DNA of 32,043 nucleotides from Verrucomicrobiaceae bacterium E54 (lineage in GTDB: Bacteria; Verrucomicrobiota; Verrucomicrobiia; Verrucomicrobiales; Akkermansiaceae), in assembly GCA_022548915.1 (NCBI GenBank), contig JAKZES010000061.1, positions 1 to 32,043 on the forward strand, written 5' to 3'. The notes below the pieces were generated by a model that was not told the DNA's origin, searched no databases, and saw only the letters and a list, made by a program, of their open reading frames with translations. A program made the translations under genes and the position numbers. This document shows, in pieces, positions 1-7,664 of this stretch (position 1 is its first letter; the number at the start of each line of letters is the position of its first letter).

Positions 1-95
1 GGTGGAGCCACGACCTGCCATTCTCCGGCTGCCCCGGTTTCCCGGACGTCCGCCAAACGATAGCGCACGGAGCCCGGCGGGTCGCGATCGACACG
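1..95. repeat. terminal inverted repeat, left copy (pairs with 31949-32043)
   Basis: Bases 1-95 are the exact reverse complement of 31949-32043; base 96 is the first mismatch. Both copies lie within the coding region of the two rhamnosidase-like genes. Outside the repeat the two genes differ markedly, so the switch to perfect identity is abrupt. Confidence 0.95.
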
Positions 96-311
96 CCCGT
101 CCCTCATGGCTTCGCCGAAATGAAACTTGAGTCCGCCCGATGGCAGCGGCTCCGGCAGCCTTGCTTTCAGGTTGCCGAAGGCGACCTTCCTGAAGTCGAG
201 CAGGAGGTTCCCGTCATCAAGGCGGCGGTGTTGGCCACCGGCTACCTCGGCGGCCGGCAGGAGGCGGGCAAGCCCGAGGAGGAGAAACGGAAAGACGCAG
301 GACCGATTCAT
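1..311 (-). CDS. alpha-L-rhamnosidase-like secreted protein, 5' part only (runs off left edge)
   Basis: Only the first 103 codons are present. The protein opens with a short signal peptide (hydrophobic FLLLGLARLLPAA, likely cleaved near AAE) and continues with LLDFRKVAFGNLK, LKFHFGEA and GRVDRDPPGSVRYR. These resemble the N-terminal beta-sandwich region of bacterial GH78-type alpha-L-rhamnosidases, which carry a D-F-G-K-x-A-F-G stretch and a D-R-x-P-G-[GS]-x-[RI]-R-Y stretch; the catalytic barrel lies outside the window. The ATG (309-311) shares one base with the TAA stop (311-313) of the giant esterase gene, so translational coupling is likely. The gene is paralogous to the one at the right edge; its last 95 bases are identical to that copy. 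The family call is inferred from motifs alone. Confidence 0.6.
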   Translation of the reverse strand, partial: MNRSCVFPFLLLGLARLLPAAEVAGGQHRRLDDGNLLLDFRKVAFGNLKARLPEPLPSGGLKFHFGEAMRDGRVDRDPPGSVRYRLADVRETGAAGEWQVVAP

Positions 312-3300
312 TAGGGCGCAATTTGTTCCACGCGAAGCCGCAGAAAGAAAGCGCTCATGCCCTCATTGGGTGTTGTGATGACGGTGGTGGTTGTTCCGCT
401 GGTGCTCGGGGCAATCGTGGCCGTCGGGCCTCCCGGCGGACCGTCCAGGCCGTCCCCGGCATACCAATCTTCCAGATTCGGCGACCACTGGTAGATGGCG
501 TGCAGATCCGAAGGCGTCTCGGCTGCTTGCGGGTGGGTGAAGGTGGCGGTGATCCCGTCGGTGGAGAGGGCTTCGAGGCCCACATTGAACTGACCGGGAT
601 GGGTGCCGAACCAGGCTTCTAGGCCGTTGGCAAGACCATCACCGTCCGGGTCGTCGTCGAGGCCGGTCAATCCGCCGAGGCCGGTGAAGCCGTCGGTCCA
701 GTCGGCGAAGGTGTTGCCCGGGCCGCTGGCCGCCGTGAAATCGATTTCAGTGAGCGTCATCCAACTCCCGGAGTTGGCGTAAAAGTCGAGCTTCAGGTAT
801 TTGGCAGCATCGAGGCCGGAGACATCGAGGGTGTGCAGTTCGGCATAAGTAGTCCCAGGGACTGCGGTGCCGGTTCCAAAAGCGTACGAAGTAGGGCTCG
901 AGAAAGTAATGCCATCCGTGCTCGTGGATACCTCGACGGAAGCGATGCCACTTGGAAGGTTCGTATGTTCGTAGACCTCGATCGTGGCGAAGGCGATGGC
1001 TTCTGCGAACGTGAAGGTAACGGATGCTGCGGGTGAATCACCTGCGTCGAAATAGACATTCTTTCCATCATTCCAGGCTCCATCGGAGATGATGTCGTCA
1101 GTCAATAGGCTATCAGCGTCTCCACCGGCAGTGCCAGAGGGGGCACTCCCTCCGCTGCCATATGCATACCCGGTCGGCACAATTCCTGAGGGTGTTGTCG
1201 ATTCCGCAGTGCTGAAACTCCAGGTGCCCTCACCACTGAATCCAGCGAAGCTGTTGCCCGAGGGGTCATCGACGGCGGTGGAATCGATCTCGATGTAATA
1301 GGTGGTGGAGTCCGCAAGATCCGATGTGGGGTTGATGGTGACGGTGGAACCGGAGAGACTCAGACCTGCTGCGGGACCAGCCACGTCAAAGCTTTCGACC
1401 AGCGCGCCGCCGGATTCGCGAAGGGTGATGGAGCCGGTGCCGAAGGCCACGTCTTCGTCAAATGTGATGACGAGGCCTGTGTTGGTGGGGACATCAATCG
1501 CTCCATTGCCGGGGTTGAGGTCTTGAATGCCCGGAGCGGTGTTGTCGATCTCTACCGTGGTGAAGCTCCAGGTGCCGTCGCCGGTGAAGCCGGCAAAGCT
1601 GTTGCCGGCGAGGTCATCAATGGCGGTGGCGTCGATTTCGACGTAGTAGCCCGTCGAGTCCGCAAGGTCCGATGTGGGGTTGATGGTGACCGTGGAGCCG
1701 GAGAGATTCAGCCCTGCTGCGGGGCCCGCCACGTCAAAGCTCTCGACCAGCGCACCGCCGGATTCGCGAAGGGAGATGGAGCCGGTGCCGAAGGCCACGT
1801 CTTCATTGAAGGTGATGCTCAGGTCGGTCGCAACAGCTGCTCCGGTCGCAGTGTTTGCCGGGCTGAGTGAACTGATGTCGGGAGGCGTCGTGTCGGAGCC
1901 GCCGGCATCGGAGTCAAAAGTAAATCCTACAAACTGCTGGAAATTTGCCGGATTGGGAAAGCCTGGTGCGGTTATTGTCGTGGTCTGGATGACAAACACA
2001 TCGCCAGCAACGGCACCGGTGATGTCGAAAAAGGCCACGTCGAGGGCATTCCCGTCGTAAGTGAGTATGTCCGAGGTGACGGAATCTGTGCCTGAACCCG
2101 AGGTCTGGGTGATGGTGTAGCTGGCTGTTCCCGAGCCGTCGGCGATCGCGTCGCACAAAATCCCCAAGCGCAAAGTCCTGCCGTCAAGATCTGTTCCGGT
2201 GACTTCAAACTGGAGTATGGGAATGCTGAGCGTTCCTACCGTGTAGCCGCCGTCCTGCCTGAAGAGTCTGTCTCCACTCAGATCAGCTCCGCCAGGATTG
2301 TTGGGGTCGTCCCACTTCGCGGATCCGTAGGGCCCGAACCCGCTGGCTCCCGGAAGCACGGTGACGGTGCCGTAGGAAGGAGCGCTTGTTAGATTGTGGA
2401 GGTGGTATCCATCGGTTCCCAGGATATTGTCGCCATCAATGTCCAGCGGCTTGGCTGGCGTGGTGTTGCGCCAACCACTTGTCGGGTCATCCGCATCGTC
2501 CTCGATCCCGAACTGAGCATCGACATAGCTGATCGTCGCGCCTTGTGCAACGTCCGCCGTGGTGAAACTCCAGGTGCCGTCGCCGCTGAATCCGGCAAAG
2601 CTGTTGCCGCTTAGATCGTCGATCGCCGTGGCGTCGATCTCGATGTAGTAGCCCGTGGATGCGGCGAGGTTGCTGCTCGGGGAAATGGTCAGTGTGGATC
2701 CGGAAAGACTGAGGCCACTCCCGGGGTTGGCAACGTCGAAGCTCTCGACCAGTGCCCCGCCGGACTGGCGGAGCGTGATCGTTCCCGACCCGAAGGCCAC
2801 CGCTTCGTCGAAGGTGATCACGAGGCTGGAGCTAACGCGCACCGCGCTCGCCCCGTTGGTGGGGTTGAAGCTTTGGATTTGCGGATCGGCAAGATCGGGC
2901 GTTCCGGTCGTAAAGCTCCAGGTGCTGTCCCCGATGAAGCCCGCGAAGCTGTTCCCGGCGAGATCATCGATGGCGGTCGCCTCGATCTCGATGTAATAGG
3001 TCGTGGAAGGGCTCAGGTCGGCCGCCGGATCGATGGTGACGGTATTTCCGGCGAGTGTGAGTCCGGCCGGGGGATTGGCGACGTCGAAGCTCTCGACCAG
3101 GGTGCCTCCACTTTGGTGGAGCGTGATCGTGCCGGTTCCGAAGGCGACGTTCTCGTTGAACGCGACACTCAGGTTGGTGGAAAGGCTGACCCCGGTTTCC
3201 GTGTGGGCGGGATCGAATGTGCCGACCTCCGGTGGGGTCTCATCCGGGCCGGAGGTTCCGGTGTCGAAGGTCAGGCCCAGGACCTGCTCGAAGTCCGAGG

Positions 3301-6300
3301 GATATACCGTATTCGAACTCGAGGTGGTGCAGGTGATGACAAACTGGTGGGTTGGCTGCAGATCGATGAGATCGAAGTAAACCACATCCATGCTCTCGCC
3401 GGTCCAGGGAATGGGGGTGCTGGTGGCGGTCGCGGTCCCGCCAAAAGTTTGTTTGAGCGTATAGCTGGCGGTGTTGGGAGTCGGGTCGGGGCTGCCGTTT
3501 GCATCGACAAGGATCCCCACCCGCAGGGTGGTCCCGGCGGGTAGGTCCTGAGTGATTTCAAATCCGAGCAGCGGTGCCGATTCCTGCCCTTTGCCGGCAC
3601 TCGAATCGTGCAGGGTTTTCAGCCCGACATCGTTGCCACCCGCATTGGTGGGATCGTCGAAAACCCTGCCGCCGTAGGGGCCGTTCAAGCCCGGGCTCAG
3701 CCGCTCCGTGACGGCATAGGGCGGGTCGAGCACGAGAACAGACCCCGCGGCCACCCAGTAGCCGTCGCTGCCGACGATGTTGTCGCCGTCGATATCCAAT
3801 GATTTGGCCGGATTGGTGTTGCGCCAGCCGATGGTCGTATTGTTGTCGCCTGTCTCGATGTCATACTGGGTGTCGACGTAGCTGATGGTGGGATAGGTCA
3901 CAGTTGCAGGAACGCTGAAGTTCCAGGTGGTCGAGCCACTCGTGCCCGGGTAAGAATTGCCGGCGTTGTCGAGGATCGCGGTGCTCTCGATTTCGACATA
4001 GAAATCGGTTCCCAGCGGGAGGTCGCTCGCCGGGTTCAGCGTGATGGTGTCGCCGAGGAAGTGGAAGCCGGAGGCCGGACTGGCGACGTCGAAGCTTTCG
4101 ACCACCGAGTCGTCGCTAACCCTGCGGATGCGAATGAATCCGGTGCCCAGCGCGATGTATTCATCGAAGACAATCACCAGGTTATTGCTTGGGAAAAAGT
4201 CGTTGGCGCCGCTCGCCGGGGTGAGTGAGGCAACGCCCGGCGGGGTGACATCCGGAACGACGGTGGTGAAGTTCCAGGCACTTGAGCCACTGATTCCGGC
4301 GAAGCTGTTCCCGGCGAGATCGTCGATGGCCGTGGCGTCGATCTCGACGTAGAAGGTGGTCGAATCGGCGAGGGCGGCTGTCGGGTTGATGGTGAGAGTC
4401 GCTCCGGAGAGGCTCAGCCCGTCGCCGGGCGCAGCCACATCGAAACTCTCGACCGCTGCACCGCCGGACTGGCGCAGTGTGATGTTGCCCGTGCCGAAGG
4501 CGACTGCTTCGTCGAAAACCAGGATGATATTCGCGGCGGGGTTGACTTCGGTTTCATCGGGGCGCGGGCTCTGTGCCTGAATGCCCGGTGCGGTGTTATC
4601 GGCAGCTTCCGTGGTAAAGCTCCACGTACTGTCTCCGCTGATGCCAGCAAAGCTGTTACCCGCAAGATCCTCGATGGCGGTGCCGTCGATCTCGATGTGG
4701 TATCCGGTGGAGGGGGCCAGTAGATTGCTCGGATGGATCGTAAGCGTGGCGCCGGAAACCGAGAGCGTTGAAGAAGGCGTGCCCACATCAAAACTCTCCA
4801 CCGCTGCACCGCCGGACTGGCGAAGCGTGATGCTGCCGCTGCCGAGGGCGATGTCCTCGGTGAAGGTGAGGCGGAGATTCGCGGCATGCTCCACACTGCT
4901 CGCGCCGTTTGCCGGGCTGAGCACGCTGATGCCGGGAGAAGACGAATCGGTGCTCCCCGCTGCGGCGGTAAACTGGATTTCGGCGATACCGGTGTAGCTG
5001 TCGTCTCCGTTCCAGTTGCTGTTGACCTCGAAACGGAGGTAGCGCACTTCGGTGGTAGGCAAGGTGATCGAAGTGGCGGTTTCGAGATCGAAGCCGATAT
5101 TGCCTGTGGCCGGGGCCTGCGGCAGTTCGAGAGAGCTGCCGCCGAGGCGGGTCCAGTTGGCGGCACCCTCGCCTTCCGGATCACCCGGGAAGGGGATGTT
5201 CGAATAGTAGATGTCCACCGACCGGATGCCGGTTCCGGTGTCGCCACTCCGGGCCGCATTCCAAAGATGAATGGAATCGAGCGGGTAACTTCCTCCCAGG
5301 TCCCACTGAATATAGGACTCGGCCACCTCGGGACGCACGCCCTGGATGCTTTCATCTCTGGTGAGCCATGCGGTATGGTCCGCAGTGCCGTGTTCGCCCC
5401 CGCTCAGACCACTGCCATCGATCGTCCGGTAGGGGTGCCAGGCCTGAACACCCTGGTTGAAATTGAATGCGGTGTTCCCCATTGACGGAGCCGAGGCCGA
5501 GGCAACGATCCGGCTGCCGTTGATGAGGCCGCCTGCGGTCGTGAAGCTCCAGGTGCCGTCGCCGCTGAAACCCGCGAAGCTATGGCCGGCGAGGTCGTCG
5601 ATAGCGGTGGCATCGATTTCGATGTAGTAGCTGGTATCGGCGAGGAAATCGACGCTTGGATCGATCTCAAGGGTGTTGCCGGATAGCGTGAGATTGGCCG
5701 GAGGATTGGCCGCGTCGTAAGTCTCGACCAGACTGCCGTCGCTCTTGCGGAGCGTAATCGAGCCGGTGCCCAAAACGATCTCTTCGCTGAAGGCGATGCG
5801 CAGCGCCGAGTTGAGCCGCACTCCAGATGCGTCGTGAAACGGAGTGAGCGAGCTGATGCGCGGGGCGGTCTCGTCGGTCGTCGAACCGCCCGACCGGGTA
5901 TTGATGTAGGCCTGGGCGAAATCATGGCCCATATCGATGTAGCCCTGCTCGGTGTAGTGCAGGTTGTCCCCCAGGATGCCGTAGGCGTCGGCATCGATCA
6001 AATGGGTATTGGGATCGCGGGCCGCCACGTAGTCTTGCGCCAAACGCACCGCTTCGATCGGACGCGCGGTTTGCTTGACCGAGAGCCGGGTGAAAAAGAA
6101 GGGCAAGTCGGCACCGTAGCGGCTGCGGATGTCGGCAATAAAGGCCTCGAAGTCGTTCTGATACTGCTCGGTGGTGCGGTCGTTCCAGGCGTCACGCTCC
6201 CCCTGCGACCAGAGCATAGCCACGATCTCGTAGGTGTGGCCCTGACGCGCCAGGGTATCCAACCCGAAGCCGACCACTTCCTTGAAGAGATTGTAGCTCC

Positions 6301-6673
6301 GACCGTTCGTCAGGTTCCATTCGTTCCAAAGGCTGGTGCCGCCGTCCGAATGCTTGATGAACATGAATTTCTCCTCCGGAAACGCATCGGCGATCGTCCG
6401 CCCGAAAGAGATTTCGCTGCCCCAGGTCCCCCCACTGCCGGACTGGAGGAAGGTGTGGAAAGTCCCGTAGTAAAAAAGCACATCCTCCTGTGAACCCTGC
6501 AGATCCCCCGGTAGATTGGCGGCTTCCGTGCTGAAACCGAACATATTGGACTGTCCGCCCATCAGCACGACCTTGTAATGCTCGGCCTGGGCCGGTGCGG
6601 CGCAGAGACAAGTCAGCAGGACTGAAAGGGCGAACTTCAAGACGGGGCTTCGGGGATTTCGGAGGATGGACAT
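311..6673 (-). CDS. giant secreted sialate O-acetylesterase-type (DUF303/SASA) esterase with eight Ig-like repeats
   Basis: 2120 residues if started at ATG 6673, which gives a clean signal peptide (FALSVLLTCLCAAPAQA). ATG 6685 and TTG 6694 are in-frame alternatives; no strong ribosome binding site decides. Residues about 33-255 form an SGNH-like esterase domain of the sialate O-acetylesterase type: MGGQSNM with the nucleophilic serine near residue 42, LWSQGE near 155, and DNLHYTEQG near 236 supplying the D-x-x-H pair. Then follow a Big_5-type Ig repeat, an F5/8C-like domain (about 385-570), three Ig repeats, a roughly 215-residue unknown module (ISYVDTQYDIE), two Ig repeats, a second copy of that module (ISYVDAQFGIE), two Ig repeats, another discoidin-like domain, and a C-terminal module with DDPDGDGLANGLEAWFG. 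Expected role: extracellular deacetylation of a polysaccharide, with the tail serving binding or spacing. It lies between a PEP-CTERM gene upstream and a rhamnosidase-like gene downstream, all leftward. Confidence 0.85.
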   Translation of the reverse strand: MSILRNPRSPVLKFALSVLLTCLCAAPAQAEHYKVVLMGGQSNMFGFSTEAANLPGDLQGSQEDVLFYYGTFHTFLQSGSGGTWGSEISFGRTIADAFPEEKFMFIKHSDGGTSLWNEWNLTNGRSYNLFKEVVGFGLDTLARQGHTYEIVAMLWSQGERDAWNDRTTEQYQNDFEAFIADIRSRYGADLPFFFTRLSVKQTARPIEAVRLAQDYVAARDPNTHLIDADAYGILGDNLHYTEQGYIDMGHDFAQAYINTRSGGSTTDETAPRISSLTPFHDASGVRLNSALRIAFSEEIVLGTGSITLRKSDGSLVETYDAANPPANLTLSGNTLEIDPSVDFLADTSYYIEIDATAIDDLAGHSFAGFSGDGTWSFTTAGGLINGSRIVASASAPSMGNTAFNFNQGVQAWHPYRTIDGSGLSGGEHGTADHTAWLTRDESIQGVRPEVAESYIQWDLGGSYPLDSIHLWNAARSGDTGTGIRSVDIYYSNIPFPGDPEGEGAANWTRLGGSSLELPQAPATGNIGFDLETATSITLPTTEVRYLRFEVNSNWNGDDSYTGIAEIQFTAAAGSTDSSSPGISVLSPANGASSVEHAANLRLTFTEDIALGSGSITLRQSGGAAVESFDVGTPSSTLSVSGATLTIHPSNLLAPSTGYHIEIDGTAIEDLAGNSFAGISGDSTWSFTTEAADNTAPGIQAQSPRPDETEVNPAANIILVFDEAVAFGTGNITLRQSGGAAVESFDVAAPGDGLSLSGATLTINPTAALADSTTFYVEIDATAIDDLAGNSFAGISGSSAWNFTTVVPDVTPPGVASLTPASGANDFFPSNNLVIVFDEYIALGTGFIRIRRVSDDSVVESFDVASPASGFHFLGDTITLNPASDLPLGTDFYVEIESTAILDNAGNSYPGTSGSTTWNFSVPATVTYPTISYVDTQYDIETGDNNTTIGWRNTNPAKSLDIDGDNIVGSDGYWVAAGSVLVLDPPYAVTERLSPGLNGPYGGRVFDDPTNAGGNDVGLKTLHDSSAGKGQESAPLLGFEITQDLPAGTTLRVGILVDANGSPDPTPNTASYTLKQTFGGTATATSTPIPWTGESMDVVYFDLIDLQPTHQFVITCTTSSSNTVYPSDFEQVLGLTFDTGTSGPDETPPEVGTFDPAHTETGVSLSTNLSVAFNENVAFGTGTITLHQSGGTLVESFDVANPPAGLTLAGNTVTIDPAADLSPSTTYYIEIEATAIDDLAGNSFAGFIGDSTWSFTTGTPDLADPQIQSFNPTNGASAVRVSSSLVITFDEAVAFGSGTITLRQSGGALVESFDVANPGSGLSLSGSTLTISPSSNLAASTGYYIEIDATAIDDLSGNSFAGFSGDGTWSFTTADVAQGATISYVDAQFGIEDDADDPTSGWRNTTPAKPLDIDGDNILGTDGYHLHNLTSAPSYGTVTVLPGASGFGPYGSAKWDDPNNPGGADLSGDRLFRQDGGYTVGTLSIPILQFEVTGTDLDGRTLRLGILCDAIADGSGTASYTITQTSGSGTDSVTSDILTYDGNALDVAFFDITGAVAGDVFVIQTTTITAPGFPNPANFQQFVGFTFDSDAGGSDTTPPDISSLSPANTATGAAVATDLSITFNEDVAFGTGSISLRESGGALVESFDVAGPAAGLNLSGSTVTINPTSDLADSTGYYVEIDATAIDDLAGNSFAGFTGDGTWSFTTVEIDNTAPGIQDLNPGNGAIDVPTNTGLVITFDEDVAFGTGSITLRESGGALVESFDVAGPAAGLSLSGSTVTINPTSDLADSTTYYIEIDSTAVDDPSGNSFAGFSGEGTWSFSTAESTTPSGIVPTGYAYGSGGSAPSGTAGGDADSLLTDDIISDGAWNDGKNVYFDAGDSPAASVTFTFAEAIAFATIEVYEHTNLPSGIASVEVSTSTDGITFSSPTSYAFGTGTAVPGTTYAELHTLDVSGLDAAKYLKLDFYANSGSWMTLTEIDFTAASGPGNTFADWTDGFTGLGGLTGLDDDPDGDGLANGLEAWFGTHPGQFNVGLEALSTDGITATFTHPQAAETPSDLHAIYQWSPNLEDWYAGDGLDGPPGGPTATIAPSTSGTTTTVITTPNEGMSAFFLRLRVEQIAP
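1200..5875 (-). repeat. eight tandem/interspersed Big_5-type Ig repeats within the giant esterase gene
   Basis: Approximate copies on the minus strand: 5537-5875, 4607-4942, 4271-4600, 3905-4255, 2912-3245, 2565-2890, 1560-1895 and 1200-1545. Each encodes about 105-110 residues with the pattern P-x-[IV]-x-x-x-x-P, F-x-E-x-[IV]-x-x-G-[ST]-G, ITLR-x-S, VESFDV, YY-[IV]-EIDATAIDDLAGNSFAG and TW-[SN]-F-[ST]-T. The two copies nearest the 3' end are very similar at the DNA level, including synonymous positions, which indicates recent duplication or conversion. The interruptions at about 3250-3905 and 1900-2560 hold the duplicated ISYVD module. Confidence 0.85.
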
Positions 6674-6693
6674 AGAATGATGCATATCTACCA

Positions 6694-6719
6694 AGCGACG
6701 GCACTATCGTGCCGTCGCT
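6694..6719. repeat. perfect 11-bp inverted repeat with 4-nt loop upstream of the giant esterase
   Basis: AGCGACGGCAC at 6694-6704 and its exact reverse complement at 6709-6719 flank TATC. It ends 21 bases upstream of the chosen ATG (6673) of the leftward esterase gene. It could be a REP-type extragenic palindrome, an operator, or an RNA hairpin near the ribosome binding site. No second copy was found in the window. Confidence 0.7.
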
Positions 6720-6801
6720 ACAAGTTTGCGGTGAACATGCGATCGCAGGGCCCGGCGATCCGTCTTGATCGAAGGCACATGAACCTGCTGTGGAACAAGA
6801 G

Positions 6802-6828
6802 AAACCCCGGCTCTAAAGCATGGGGTTT
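6802..6828 (-). terminator. possible weak terminator/attenuator between PEP-CTERM gene and giant esterase
   Basis: AAACCCC at 6802-6808 pairs with GGGGTTT at 6822-6828 around a 13-nt loop. Read leftward, the stem ends in GGGGTTT followed by CTCTTGTT, a poor T-tract. It lies 34 bases beyond the PEP-CTERM stop codon. It may only partly separate the two genes. Confidence 0.4.
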
Positions 6829-6861
6829 GAAAGAACCGATGACGGTCTTGCGTGGCACAGG

Positions 6862-7533
6862 TTAGCCGCGGCGACGTCGCCTGACACAGGTCAGACCGAA
6901 CATGCCAGCCACTAGGGCGAAGCTGGAGGGCTCGGGGATGGCGCTGAAGCGGACTTCAGACATAGCTGCAAAGGTATTGCCGCCATTTGTCAAAATCTCG
7001 AGACGTATGTTTGTGACATCTGAAACTTGAGTCAGAGCAATATGTTCACCTGTATATGTAGTAAGCCCGGTTCCCGGACTCAATGACAAATCCTGAAAGC
7101 TGTCGTCAGCATCCCCGAAAGTGGAATTTTCAGAGAAGATCAAGCGCACAGTGCTAGCTGACCGGGCTGCGCGATCTGCTTCCGAGGTATTAAAGTTCCA
7201 GATATGAGCCGTGCCCACGGTATAGGTGCCCCCAAGATCAAATTCGACCCATGAATCACTACCAAAAACAGTCAGCCAGTGAACATCTGAAGGCCAACTT
7301 GTGTTGGTGTGCGTCCATGTCGTGACATCTCCGCTCGCCGTAATCCCCGGACCAATGAGTCTGTCAGGCGCTGTTTCAGCACTGAACCCAGTGCCCCCGC
7401 TAACTGTCATCGTCGTGATGACAGCTGCAGAAGCCATGCAGGTGGCGAGCAGCATGCCTGCTGCGAGCGCGGCGAGCCTGCCGGCATTCGTGAAAAAAGA
7501 CGTGTTCGGGAATTTGGCGTCTTGCGGTTTCAT
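6862..7533 (-). CDS. PEP-CTERM surface protein with discoidin-like domain
   Basis: 223 residues from ATG 7533; the longer reading from TTG 7560 is less likely. A long signal peptide (LAALAAGMLLATCMASA) precedes a beta-sandwich of the F5/8C (discoidin) style: WVEFDLGGTYTVGTAHIWN in the middle and NIRLEILTN...MSEVRFSA near the end. The protein finishes with PEPSS, a hydrophobic segment and RRRRRG, the PEP-CTERM sorting signal recognised by exosortase; no exosortase gene is in the window. Expected role: surface-tethered carbohydrate or cell-envelope binding. It is the first gene of the leftward set, divergent from the regulator at 7665. By eye its GC content is clearly lower than that of the genes around it, as for the other PEP-CTERM gene at 15090. 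Confidence 0.85.
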   Translation of the reverse strand: MKPQDAKFPNTSFFTNAGRLAALAAGMLLATCMASAAVITTMTVSGGTGFSAETAPDRLIGPGITASGDVTTWTHTNTSWPSDVHWLTVFGSDSWVEFDLGGTYTVGTAHIWNFNTSEADRAARSASTVRLIFSENSTFGDADDSFQDLSLSPGTGLTTYTGEHIALTQVSDVTNIRLEILTNGGNTFAAMSEVRFSAIPEPSSFALVAGMFGLTCVRRRRRG

Positions 7534-7570
7534 GATGATGATCAGAGCGGATTGGTTCAAAGGGAAGTGC

Positions 7571-7592
7571 GGTTTCCCCTGACGTGGAAACC
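7571..7592. promoter_or_regulatory. candidate operator in the divergent regulator/PEP-CTERM promoter region
   Basis: GGTTTCC (7571-7577) and GGAAACC (7586-7592) are exact reverse complements separated by 8 bases. The site sits between the divergent starts at 7533 and 7665, where a LacI/XylR-like regulator would be expected to bind its own control region. It is a sequence observation; binding is inferred. Confidence 0.4.
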
Positions 7593-7647
7593 TTGATCGA
7601 CGGAGATGGGCCGACCAGCATTTTCAAATTGCCCACTTGTGCGTTTT

Positions 7648-7663
7648 AGGTGAGGTTTTCACC
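7648..7663 (+). promoter_or_regulatory. ribosome binding site of the regulator, within a small inverted repeat
   Basis: AGGTGAGG at 7648-7655 lies nine bases before ATG 7665 and supports that start over GTG 7650. GGTGA (7649-7653) and TCACC (7659-7663) are reverse complements, so the site could fold into a five-base-pair hairpin or act as a half-operator. Confidence 0.55.
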
Positions 7664-7664
7664 C

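Noticed and set aside
1200..5875. Regularly spaced repeats resembling a CRISPR array
   Set aside because: The period is more than 300 bases and the repeats are coding Ig domains in frame.
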